Positions 45,342 through 54,200 of a stretch of 64,000 bases of DNA are shown in pieces. The DNA comes from Oscillatoria princeps RMCB-10 (lineage in GTDB: Bacteria; Cyanobacteriota; Cyanobacteriia; Cyanobacteriales; Oscillatoriaceae). The first letter of the stretch is position 1; the number at the start of each line of letters is the position of its first letter. The DNA is taken from contig JAHHHT010000005.1 in assembly GCA_019359235.1 (NCBI GenBank), positions 186,001 to 250,000 of the forward strand. Reading direction: 5' to 3'. The notes under the pieces were generated by a model. That model made no database searches. It saw only the letters and a list, made by a program, of their open reading frames with translations, and was not told where the DNA came from. The translations under genes were made by a program, and so were the position numbers.

Positions 45342-46799
45342 ATGCAAATTAAAACACCAGATTGGGTCAAGCACGCCGTTTTCTACCAAATCTTTCCAGA
45401 CCGGTTTGCCCGGGGGAAGCAGCCTCGCAAGCAGCTGCTCAGGAATGCCCGCTGGGAAGACTGGCACGAGCTTCCGACGCTTCAGGGTTACAAGGGCGGG
45501 GACTTGTGGGGCGTACTGGAGCAGCTGGACTACTTGCAGGATTTGGGGATTAACGCGATTTACTTCACGCCCATCTTTCAATCCGCCAGCAATCACCGCT
45601 ACCACACCCACGACTACTATCAGGTCGATCCGATGTTGGGGAAAAACGGAGCCTTCAGGGAATTGCTGCAGGCGGCGCACGAACGGAATATCAAGGTGGT
45701 GCTCGATGGGGTGTTTAATCACGCCAGTCGCGGCTTTTTCTTTTTCAATGATATCCTGGAAAATGGCCCCCATTCTCCCTGGGTAGACTGGTTCAAAATT
45801 GAAGGCTGGCCGCTGTCTCCCTATGATGGCAGCAAACCGGCTAATTATGCCGGTTGGGCGGGCAATCGGGCCCTGCCGGTGTTCAACCACGACAACCCGG
45901 ACGTGCGGGAGTACCTGATGGAGATTGCCGAATATTGGGTTCATTTCGGCATCGATGGCTGGCGTTTAGATGTGCCGGGGGAGATTAAGGCGGAAGGCTT
46001 TTGGCAGGAATTTCGCGATCGGGTGAAAGCTCTCAACCCAGAGGCATACATTGTCGGGGAAGTGTGGGAAGACGCCCGCGAGTGGCTGGATGGCAAGCAG
46101 TTCGACGGGGTGATGAACTATTTGTTTGCAGCGCCGACGATTGCTTTTACTGCGGGCGATCGCGTGGTGATGGAGCAAGTGCAAGACCGTTCGTACCGTC
46201 CCTACCCGCCGCTGTTTGCGGGGGAGTATGCGGAAAAAATGAAGCAACTGCTGCAACTGTACGCCTGGGAGATTCAGCTGGCGCAGCTGAATTTGCTCGC
46301 CAGTCACGATACGGCGCGGCTGCTGAGTATTGCCGGTGGCGACAAGCCGAGTGTTGAGCTGGCTACGCTGCTGCTGCTGACTTTTCCGGGGGCTCCCAGC
46401 ATTTATTATGGGGATGAGGTTGGTTTGCCTGGAGGTGTAGATCCGGACTCCCGTCGCGCCTTTCCTCTGGAAGCGCAGTGGGAGGTCGGTGTTCTGGATT
46501 ACCACCGGCGGCTGATCGCTCTGCGCCACCAATACAAAGCTCTGCGCACCGGCTCCTACGAGGTGCTGTTTGCTGAGTCAACGGTTTACGTCTTCGCGCG
46601 GATTCTGGGGGCGGAGGAGCTAATTGTTGCGGTTAATGTGGGAACCTCACCGGCACAGGTCAATTTTGAGGTTGCCGGTGTGAAATCTTATCCCAGCAAG
46701 ATGCTCTACGGCAATGCTTCGGCGTCGTGGCGCGTTGAGGGAGAGTCGAGCCGGCTGGAATTGAGCCTTCCCGCTCGCAGTGGCTGCGTGATTGGATAG
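45342..46799 (+). CDS. GH13 family alpha-glucan hydrolase (neopullulanase/cyclomaltodextrinase-like)
   Basis: 485 aa, no signal peptide, so it probably acts on cytosolic glycogen or maltodextrin. The barrel motifs are intact: region I DGVFNHAS, region II GWRLDVPGE (nucleophile Asp), region III YIVGEVWED (acid/base Glu), region IV LLASHDTARL (stabilising Asp). GAPSIYYGDEVGLPGG and a C-terminal beta domain follow. VFYQIFPDRF at the start is typical of the GH13_20-like group; the usual N-terminal starch-binding-like domain is absent. Stand-alone gene. Confidence 0.92.
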   Translation: MQIKTPDWVKHAVFYQIFPDRFARGKQPRKQLLRNARWEDWHELPTLQGYKGGDLWGVLEQLDYLQDLGINAIYFTPIFQSASNHRYHTHDYYQVDPMLGKNGAFRELLQAAHERNIKVVLDGVFNHASRGFFFFNDILENGPHSPWVDWFKIEGWPLSPYDGSKPANYAGWAGNRALPVFNHDNPDVREYLMEIAEYWVHFGIDGWRLDVPGEIKAEGFWQEFRDRVKALNPEAYIVGEVWEDAREWLDGKQFDGVMNYLFAAPTIAFTAGDRVVMEQVQDRSYRPYPPLFAGEYAEKMKQLLQLYAWEIQLAQLNLLASHDTARLLSIAGGDKPSVELATLLLLTFPGAPSIYYGDEVGLPGGVDPDSRRAFPLEAQWEVGVLDYHRRLIALRHQYKALRTGSYEVLFAESTVYVFARILGAEELIVAVNVGTSPAQVNFEVAGVKSYPSKMLYGNASASWRVEGESSRLELSLPARSGCVIG

Positions 46800-46860
46800 A
46801 GGTAATGGGTCCTATTTTGCGGTAAGCCGGTGCAGGCTTTGGCACGTTTTTCATATTAGT

Positions 46861-46983
46861 AGGGGCGGGTTTACAGATATCCTTCCCTAGCAGCAGACAC
46901 GCTTGGTGAACCCGCCCCTACAAGAAACCCGGTTTCTTAAAGAAACCGGGTTTCTCATGCGGGGACAGGCGTCTCGCCTGTCC
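46861..46983. repeat. Cluster of three dispersed repeat types
   Basis: GGGGCGGGTTTACAGATATC..GAACCCGCCCCTAC (46861-46921) is followed by AGAAACCCGGTTTCTTAAAG plus AAACCGGGTTTCT (46923-46956) and GGACAGGCGTCTCGCCTGTC (46964-46983). Each type recurs elsewhere in the window. Confidence 0.75.
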
Positions 46984-47021
46984 TACGTCCTAACCTAAGC
47001 TAGTGCTATAAAATAAATATT

Positions 47022-47045
47022 AGCCCGCGCAGGCGGGCTTTGTTT
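47022..47045 (+). terminator. Intrinsic terminator-like hairpin
   Basis: AGCCCGC-gcag-GCGGGCT followed by TTGTTTG, 220 bp after the GH13 gene. The T-rich tail favours + strand termination. Confidence 0.55.
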
Positions 47046-47158
47046 GTATAGCGGCAGAATTTATTCTGCCGTTTCGTGCGCATATAACCGGAGATAATAT
47101 CATGGCGCGGTGGCGCTGCGGTAAACCTGAAACCTCTTCCCCTAACCCCTGAAACCTC

Positions 47159-48142
47159 TCAACTGCTTGAGGTGATTCCCCGCTGGCGCAACTGCTCCAT
47201 GAAGAATTCTTCCAGGGATTGTCTCGTCGGGTTCAAAGCCATCAGCTGGGCACCGGTGAGGTAGAGGCTGGCTAGGAAATCCTGGGGGTTTCCCTGCATG
47301 TGTCCGTACCAGGAGTCTCCCTCAAATTGTATATCTGACACTCGCTGCTTGAGGATGTCTGGGTTTCCACCTTGACCTTTGACGCTGTAGGTTTCGGATG
47401 TGCCGAGCAGTTCATAGAGGGAGCCGGTGCAAATCAATTCGCCTCGGACGAGGATGGCGACGCGATCGCAGATTTGCTCTACGTCTGAGAGAATGTGGCT
47501 GTTGAAGAATATGGTCTTGCGTTTGGCTTTGAGGGCGAGTATAATTTCTCGCATCTGGTAGCGCCCCATCGGGTCGAGTCCGGACATCGGCTCGTCGAGA
47601 AACACGACTTCGGGATCGTTGATCAGGGCGGAAGCCATGCCAATGCGCTGCAGCATGCCTTTGGAATACTGGCGCAGCTTCTTTTTGCGGGCGGCTGACT
47701 GAGCTAGCCCGACTAATTCTAGCAGCTGGGGGATGCGCTGGCGCTGCACTGATGCGGGGATTTGAAACAGTCCCGCGACAAATTTCAAAAATTCCCAGCC
47801 GGTGAGGGAGTCGTAGAAGTAGGGGTTTTCTGGGAGGTATCCGATTTGCTGCTTGACTTCGAGATCGCCCAAAGGACGCCCCAAGAGCAACCCCCGCCCG
47901 CCGCTGGGGCGGACAATTCCCAGCAGGGTTTTCAGGAGGGTGGTTTTGCCGGCTCCGTTGGGTCCGAGCAGCCCGAAGGTTTCTCCCTGATACACTGTGA
48001 GGGTGCAGCTTTTCAGGGATTCGATTTTTTGGTTCATCCAGAAGCCGGTGCGGTAGACTTTCCTCAGTTCATAGGTCTGCACCACCGGCTGGCGGGGGGG
48101 CGCAGCGGGTTCAGCAGGCATTGTGGCGACAGAATCCATCAT
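47159..48142 (-). CDS. ABC transporter ATP-binding protein
   Basis: 327 aa. Walker A GPNGAGKTT, Q-loop near GYLPENPYFYDSL, signature YSKGMLQRIG, Walker B VVFLDEPMSGLDP, H-loop FFNSHILSD. The C-terminal ~80 residues form a non-catalytic extension, as in drug/lipid/ABC-2 exporters (CcmA/NatA type). No permease gene is adjacent, so the partner must lie elsewhere. The N-terminus has a short Pro/Ala-rich lead (MMDSVATMPAEPAAPPRQP). Substrate unknown. Confidence 0.92.
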   Translation of the reverse strand: MMDSVATMPAEPAAPPRQPVVQTYELRKVYRTGFWMNQKIESLKSCTLTVYQGETFGLLGPNGAGKTTLLKTLLGIVRPSGGRGLLLGRPLGDLEVKQQIGYLPENPYFYDSLTGWEFLKFVAGLFQIPASVQRQRIPQLLELVGLAQSAARKKKLRQYSKGMLQRIGMASALINDPEVVFLDEPMSGLDPMGRYQMREIILALKAKRKTIFFNSHILSDVEQICDRVAILVRGELICTGSLYELLGTSETYSVKGQGGNPDILKQRVSDIQFEGDSWYGHMQGNPQDFLASLYLTGAQLMALNPTRQSLEEFFMEQLRQRGITSSS

Positions 48143-48246
48143 TGGGCGACAGGTGGCTACTGAGTTGATTTATTCCCTATTTTGCCGGTTTTTGTCTCAC
48201 TGTGGAATAATGTCATGTCTGGCTGCATCAATTTTCCACAGCTGCA

Positions 48247-48388
48247 GGGGCGGGCGTCGCGCATTTGTGGGATGAACCCCACCCCAACCTATGCCCCTTA
48301 TCCCCTGACTCGTAGGGTGCGTTCCCTCTCCCACCGGCACCGATGGAGGTGCGTTCCCTGGCGCGGGAACGCACCCTACCCCTACAGC
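48247..48388. repeat. Truncated element A plus a TAGGGTGCGTTCCC hairpin pair
   Basis: GGGCGTCGCGCATTTGTGGG followed by ATGAACCCCACCCC is the left part of element A. GTAGGGTGCGTTCCC (~48312-48326) then pairs with GGGAACGCACCCTAC (~48365-48379) over a ~40-nt spacer. No gene is present. Confidence 0.65.
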
Positions 48389-48502
48389 CCTACTGCACAC
48401 GGGGCGCTGGAACCGCCGGCACACCTGACCCGTCTCCTTGGCGTCTGCAGCGCAGTTTAATTTAAACTTTTATTAAGAGTATTTGTAATATTGAGGCACC
48501 CT

Positions 48503-48667
48503 ATGGATCGCTCAAAAGTTGTTGCCATTGTCACCGGCGCGATTTCCCTGATTCTGGCGATTGCCTATCTGGTGATTGTCCAGTTGCTAGACATGCGGGG
48601 CGAGATGATCCCGGCACCCCAAAGCCTGCTGCCGGTGCAAATTGTCTGCCTTCTCGCCAGCCGGTGA
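48503..48667 (+). CDS. Short conserved cyanobacterial single-pass membrane protein
   Basis: 54 aa: MDRSKVVAIVTGAISLILAI, then AYLVIVQLLDMRGEMIPAP and a variable tail. One membrane helix (~6-28) is followed by the conserved-looking MRGEMIPAP motif. I recall very similar tiny proteins in many cyanobacteria, without assigned function. The last ~15 residues may be altered by local drift. Confidence 0.72.
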   Translation: MDRSKVVAIVTGAISLILAIAYLVIVQLLDMRGEMIPAPQSLLPVQIVCLLASR

Positions 48668-48726
48668 AACGGGGTTTGAGATTATACCATTTTGCTGTTT
48701 GGTGAGCAAGTTCTTCTCCCCCGAAT

Positions 48727-48750
48727 CCAGACGCGATTTGTCGCGTCTGG
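48727..48750. repeat. CCAGACGCGA..TCGCGTCTGG hairpin
   Basis: Perfect 10-bp arms with a TTTG loop, between convergent small genes; a member of the AGACGCGA palindrome family. Confidence 0.6.
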
Positions 48751-48818
48751 ACAGCACAGGTGAGAGAGGATAAATCGCCTGTGGGCAAGATGGTTTACCG
48801 CAGCTGCTCCCATGTTCA

Positions 48819-49190
48819 CTAGCGCCCTTTGCCGAGGAACAGTTTGACGGTGTTCAGCATTTCGGCAGGATGGAAAGGCTTGGAGATGTAGGCGTCAGCG
48901 CCTTGCTTCATTCCCCAGTACCGGTCAAACTCTTCAGCTTTGCTGGAACACATCACCACAGGGATGTGACAGGCTTTGGGGTCGCTTTTCAGCCACCGGC
49001 ACAAGTCGTAACCGTTCATCCGGGGCATCAGGATGTCCAGCACAACTAAATCGGGGCATTTAAGCTGAATTTTCTCTTTTGCTTCGACGCCATCGGACGC
49101 TTCAATAACATTGATTCCGCTTTTTTTCAAGAGGAATGACAGCATTTCTCGCAGCGTGGCACTGTCGTCCACAATCATGACTGTACTCAT
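48819..49190 (-). CDS. CheY-like single-domain response regulator
   Basis: 123 aa from ATG 49190, chosen because GGAGG lies just upstream; a longer frame begins at 49256. The receiver domain is complete: acidic pair VDDSATLREM, phospho-acceptor Asp in LVVLDILMPRMNGY, Thr/Ser switch in VVMCSSK, Lys in YISKPFHP. No output domain. Sequence style (ILMPRMNGYDLCRWLKSD) resembles PilG/PilH-type regulators of type IV pili. It is 62 nt downstream of the ComFB gene on the same strand, so the two probably form an operon. Confidence 0.92.
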   Translation of the reverse strand: MSTVMIVDDSATLREMLSFLLKKSGINVIEASDGVEAKEKIQLKCPDLVVLDILMPRMNGYDLCRWLKSDPKACHIPVVMCSSKAEEFDRYWGMKQGADAYISKPFHPAEMLNTVKLFLGKGR

Positions 49191-49252
49191 AAAAACCTCC
49201 CTGATTGCTAATTGGAAACATGAACTGGACTGCGTGGCAAAAGAGCCGGCAA

Positions 49253-49573
49253 TCACATTGCTGGGGCGTCATTTCGCTGGCGAAAGGGGGTAGCCGCTCT
49301 GAAGGGGTCCCGCTCAACAGCGGCGATTCCCCGACGCACCTCCATGACAATCTCTGCTTGCAATTCCGTGTGAATGCGTTGCTCTTGCAGCTCCCATCCC
49401 TTTTCACTGGTGGCGTACAGAGGGGGGAGCCGGTTGAGGGCGTAGGCAATCACTTGGGCTGGGTTAATATAGGAAACTAATCGGGGCGGCAGAGTTTGCA
49501 ATTGCCGGTGGACTTCGCGGACGACTGCCGGTTCGAGAGCGTTGCGGTAAACTGTGACTGGAGCTGGTGCCAT
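49253..49573 (-). CDS. ComFB-family protein (c-di-GMP-binding late competence protein family)
   Basis: 106 aa. VVREVHRQLQTLPPRLVSYI, NPAQVIAYALNRLPPLYATS and GWELQEQRIH match the ComFB fold. Recent work in cyanobacteria describes ComFB proteins as c-di-GMP receptors influencing motility and natural competence. Together with the downstream CheY-like gene it may link c-di-GMP level to pilus regulation; that link is inference from adjacency. Confidence 0.87.
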   Translation of the reverse strand: MAPAPVTVYRNALEPAVVREVHRQLQTLPPRLVSYINPAQVIAYALNRLPPLYATSEKGWELQEQRIHTELQAEIVMEVRRGIAAVERDPFRAATPFRQRNDAPAM

Positions 49574-50023
49574 AATGGCCTCCTAGTTGCGAGCTAAAGT
49601 GCGATTGGTGTTCGCTAGCTCAATGGTAAAGATTAAGCGCGGGAGCCACATGTGGAGAAAGTCACGAACCAATCTGTGACTGGAGAGGGATGTTTGCGTG
49701 TGACTTTTGTCATATATCATAGCAATTTTTAAGGGCAGGATGTTGAGGGTTGGATTGCTCAACCATGCAGCCAGCCGGCAATTGAGAACTTTTCGCGCTC
49801 TGGGAACCCCACTCCCCCAACCCGCCTCCCCGCTTGCGGAGAGGGGGGAGAACAGAGGGGTTTACGAATCGGAAACGCCCCCCTGAGAGTGCGGAATACC
49901 TCCCTAATCGAGAAATTTCATCGTACTATCGGCATATTGCTCGTTCCGCACACCCCTTCGCCCTTCACCCACTGCTGAAGAGGCGGCTGGGGCTGCTTAT
50001 TTCTCCTCGGGGAGGGTGTCGTC
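49574..50023. other. Intergenic region between ComFB and the LuxR-type regulator
   Basis: 450 bp between divergent genes. It includes an element-A-like core (CCCCACTCCCCCAACCCGCC.. at ~49808-49850) and AT-rich promoter-like stretches near 49700-49735. No gene is supported. Confidence 0.4.
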
Positions 50024-50677
50024 ATGATTCGCGTCTTGCTGGTGGACGATCAGAAGCTGATTCGTCATGGATTGAAGGTTTTGCTGGAGGGAGAGCCAGA
50101 TTTGCATGTGGTTGGAGAGGCTGAGAGTGGGCAAAGCGCGATTGAGCGGGTTGAAGCGCTACAGCCAGATTGCTGATGGACCATGCCGGTGATGGATGGG
50201 GTGACGGCGACAAAGGTGATTTGCGAGCGGTTTCCGGGGGTGAAAGTGTTGGTGCTGACGACGTTTGATGAGGATGAATATGTGGCGGAGGCGCTCAGGT
50301 GCGGGGCGGTGGGGTATTTGCTGAAGGATATGCCTTCGGAGGAGTTGGCGGCGGCGATTCGCACGGTTCACAAAGGGTACACTCAACTGGGGCCAAAGTT
50401 ACTGGAGAAAGTTCTGGCAAAGGTGCCGGTTCCTGATAGGACTCCACCGGCTTCTTTGCCGCCCGGATGGACGGATTTGACGCCGAGAGAGCGGGAAGTT
50501 TTGCGGCTGATTGCTAAGGGGGCGAGCAACCGAGAGATCGCTCGCGAACTTTACATTTCGGAGGGTACGGTGAAGAATCATGTGACTAATATCCTGCACC
50601 GGCTCAATCTTCGCGACCGCACTCAGGCGGCGATTGCTGCTAATACGTTTTTGCCGCTGCTGGAGGAGGGGGAGTGA
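50024..50677 (+). pseudogene. NarL/LuxR-type response regulator lacking its phospho-acceptor segment
   Basis: ATG 50024 opens a normal receiver (MIRVLLVDDQKLIRHGLKVL, AIERVEALQPD), then TGA occurs in frame at 50174-50176. Downstream, in the same frame, the protein resumes at [17 protein letters not shown] and continues through the receiver to an intact LuxR HTH ([40 protein letters not shown]). The expected PD-VVLMDIR-MP segment with the phosphorylated Asp is represented by only 12 nt, i.e. about 9 nt missing plus a stop. A shorter product could start at ATG 50183. Either a real pseudogene or an assembly error. Confidence 0.8.
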
Positions 50678-50687
50678 TACCGATTTG

Positions 50688-50716
50688 GGATTTGGGATTT
50701 GGGATTTTGGATTGAA
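50688..50716. repeat. STRR-like GGGATTT heptamers
   Basis: TTGGGATTTGGGATTTGGGA plus TTTTGGATT lies directly after the regulator gene, the same class as 11878-12060 and 60240-60330. Confidence 0.7.
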
Positions 50717-50781
50717 GGGGATTCAAGAGATTCAAGAAACCAGCCAAGCATTCAAGAAGTAAAAAGGAATTGGAACCTGCC

Positions 50782-51006
50782 ATGAACAGCGAAAATAAAA
50801 TCCCTGACGCCGAGACGAGAGCCAAGTCTGTCGCTCGGTGGCGCGAAGTGTGCCTAATGTTTGACGCTCTCAATATGAAGCTTGAGGAAGCGATTGCTAG
50901 TGCGGAGGCGGATATTCGCAACAATCCTCTTAATGTTCGCCGGCGCGAGAGGGCGGAGAAATTGCTTGAGGCTCACAAGCAACAGCAGTCTGAAGTGATA
51001 TCCTAG
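50782..51006 (+). CDS. Short conserved hypothetical helical protein
   Basis: 74 aa from ATG 50782 (MNSENKIPDAETRAKSVARW); a TTG at 50770 is less likely. Entirely helical and charged (LNMKLEEAIASAEADIRNNP, RRRERAEKLLEAHKQQQ). It has the look of a small coiled-coil protein. Function not recognised. Confidence 0.6.
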   Translation: MNSENKIPDAETRAKSVARWREVCLMFDALNMKLEEAIASAEADIRNNPLNVRRRERAEKLLEAHKQQQSEVIS

Positions 51007-51072
51007 GATTGCCGGCGGCGCTGGGGGAGCACAAACATGGTTAAAACTGGTTGCCGGCATCCCAAGAAACCC

Positions 51073-51150
51073 AGGTGCACAGGCGAGACGCCTGTGCCTA
51101 CGTCTTGATCCCGGGGTAGGGTGCGTTCCCTAAGAGGGAACGCACCCTAC
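51073..51150. repeat. ACAGGCG palindrome and perfect TAGGGTGCGTTCCC hairpin
   Basis: GCACAGGCGAGACGCCTGTG (51077-51096) is followed by GTAGGGTGCGTTCCCT (51116-51131) and AGGGAACGCACCCTAC (51135-51150), 16-bp perfect arms with a 3-nt loop, upstream of the TPR-CHAT operon. Confidence 0.8.
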
Positions 51151-51270
51151 TACGAGTTACACTTGAAGGCGTGGTGTGCGCCGGCTCCACAAACCGGCAC
51201 TCCCCTGCCCCCTCCCCATTCGCAGGCCGGCTGTGATATATTGGGAACATCAAATTCAGCCTTTTGGCAG

Positions 51271-54200
51271 ATGAAATACGACGACAGCGTGGAAGCCTTG
51301 CTACAGCAAGGGCACGACAAATTAGATAGAGAGCAATACCAAGCGGCGCTGGAGATATTCCAGCAGGCGGCGGCGCGGGTGCCGGCAAACGCACCGGCAC
51401 TTTATGGGTTGGGTTTGGCTTGCTACCGGCTGCAGCGATATGGGGATGCGGTTGAGCATTTGACTGAAGCTTTGAGAATAAAGGAGGAGTACCCCTTAGC
51501 CTTGGTGCGGCGAGGCTTGGCTTACAAAGCACTGAACGAGAATGTGTTGGCGAGGGCAGATTTTGAGCGAGCGATTGAAATTCCAGCCGGTGATTTTGAG
51601 GATTGGCGTGGGAGAGGGAGTGCGCTGGATGACTTAGGGCGCTATGAGGAGGCGATTGCCTCATACGACAGGGCGATTGAAATCAAACCCGACTCCCACT
51701 ATGCCTGGGGCTACCGGGGCATTGCGCTGGGTAACTTAGGGCGCTATGAGGAGGCGATTGCCTCATACGACAGGGCGATTGAAATCAAACCCGACAAGCA
51801 CGATGCCTGGTACAGCCGGGGGATTGCGCTGGATGACTTAGGGCGCTATTCAGAGGCGATTGCCTCTTATGACAGGGCGATTGAAATCAAACCCGACAAG
51901 CACCAAGCCTGGGTCAACCGGGGCGTAGCGCTGCGTAACTCAGGGCGCTATTCAGAGGCGATTGCCTCTTATGACAGGGCGATTGAAATCAAACCCGACT
52001 ACCACTATGCCTGGAACGGCAGGGGCATTGTCTTATGTGATTGCTTGAGGCGTTATGAGGATGCAATTGCCTTATTCGACAGGGCGATTGAATTCAAACC
52101 CGACGACCACTATGCCTGGTACAACCGGGGCGTAGCGCTGGGTAATTTAGGGCGCTATTCAGAGGCGATTGCCTCTTATGACAGGGCGATTGAAATCAAA
52201 CCCGACAAGCACCAAGCCTGGGTCAACCGGGGCGTAGCGCTGCGTAACTTAGGGCGCTATTCAGAGGCGATTGCCTCTTGTGACAGGGCGATTGAATTCA
52301 AACGCGACAACCTCGAACCCTGGATCTTGAGGGGTGCTACGTTTGATCAATTAAAGCGCTATTCAGAGGCGATTGCCTCTTATGACAGGGCGATTGAAAT
52401 CAAACCCGACTCCCACGAAGCCTGGCTTTTGAGGGGTGATACGTTTGATCAATTAAAGCGCTATTCAGAGGCGATTGCCTCTTATGACAAGGCGATTGAA
52501 TTCAAACCAGACTTCCACGAAGCCTGGAACAACCGGGGCATTGCGCTGGCTTACTTAGGGCGCTATGAAGAGGCAATTGACTCATATGACAGGGCAATGG
52601 AAATCAAACCCGACTCCCACGAAGCTTGGAACAACCGGGGCGAGGCGCTGCGTAAGTTAGGGCGCTATTCAGAGGCGATTGCCTCATACGATGAAGCCCT
52701 CCGACTGACCGGCAATCAATTCTGGCAAGCTTGGCAAAATCGCGGGATAGCACTTCTCAACTCAAGAGGATACGATGCCGCCATCAGAACCTGGACTGAC
52801 GGCATCAAAGCCCTCCAGCCGGAATATGCCGAATATCACCTGGGTATGGGCGAGTTGCATCGCAAAAAAGGCAGTGAGCAGTATCGGCACGGAAAGCGAC
52901 TGCTCAATTCTACAAATATAATAACGGGGCCGGCACCCAGAGCGCCCAAGATTGGCCCCGGCAAGGATACCCGCCGCACACTGGAACAGCTCAACCCCTT
53001 CCGACACTGGCAACAGGCGAGAAAAAGCTATGAAGCAGCCCTCACCTTCCTGACGTTCGAGAAGTTCCCCGAACCGCACCTGGAAATCTTGCAAGACTTG
53101 ATTAAAGTCTGTTCCGACTTGGGCGACGCCAAGGCAGTCGAAAACCTGTTGGAAAAGGGGGCGCAACTGCTAGACGAGTTGCGGCGAACCTGCGAATTTG
53201 ACACCCAGAAAATCTCCCTGTCGCGGAAGTTTGCCCCCTTCGAGCAATTGCGGGTGGATATCCGCGCCGAGTCGGGAGACAGGAACAAGCAAATTGAAGC
53301 CCTGGAATTGGCAGAAAAGCGCAAAAATACCTGTCTCGCCTGGATGCGCTACGGCTGGAACTTCCAATTCCCCAGCCCCAATTACCAGCAGATGCGACAG
53401 CTGCTCAATCCCCAAACAGCCATCATTTACTGGCACGTCAGCTCCGCCGCCCTCACCACGTTTATCCTGCGCTACGATAAAAAAGATCCCATCACCCACA
53501 CCCTCAAACCCGTCACCGAGAAGAAGTCTTTTGGCGTTTTCTCCCAGCCGGTTGCGCACGAACACAAAGCTCATCTGCCGGCAATCCGCCAGCTAGAAGA
53601 CTTTGAACGGTGGGTGGCAGACTGGAAGCGGGATTATCAGGAGTACCGGAAAATCTCACCGAAAAGCTCACAGAAAGAAACCCATCCCTGGCGGGTTAAA
53701 ATGGAGGAGCGGTTAAACGAACTGGCTGGAATCCTGAAGATTGAGACACTATTGACTCATCTCACCGGCATCACCCAGCTGATTTTGATTCCCCACCGCG
53801 ACTTGCACCTGCTTCCCCTAGAATACCTGTTCCGGGGCAAACGTTTCACCCTCACCCGCCTTCCCAGCGCCCAAGTTGGCATCCAGCTTGCCAAATCTGG
53901 AAATGCCGGGGAATTCTCTCTCCTCAATGTAGAGCAAGTGGGCAACCCGCCGTTACAGTTTGTCCACATTGAATCCTCGGTTATTTCCCTCCTCTACCCC
54001 AACCACCAGCGCCTCGGTGAAAATGCCACACCGGCACAAGTCATCGAAAGGCTGCAAAAAGATGCCGGTGCTTTTAACTTCACCGGACACGGCGAACACA
54101 ACCTTGACAGCCCCCTGGAATCTGCGTTAATATTTAACTGCGGGGAACTCCTGACCTTGCGAGATATCTTCGCGCTGGAAAACTTGCCCAACTGCAAGCT

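Noticed and set aside
45243-46532. Two long minus-strand frames opposite the GH13 gene
   Set aside because: Both are antisense to intact catalytic motifs of the GH13 enzyme and show no family features.
48182-48460. 92-aa plus-strand frame before the small membrane protein
   Set aside because: Made of a truncated element A and a hairpin repeat; Pro/Arg-rich and not protein-like.
51121-51270. Longer N-terminus for the TPR-CHAT protein starting at 51121
   Set aside because: The first codons are the arm of a dispersed TAGGGTGCGTTCCC hairpin and the stretch is not protein-like; the TPR region starts cleanly at ATG 51271.
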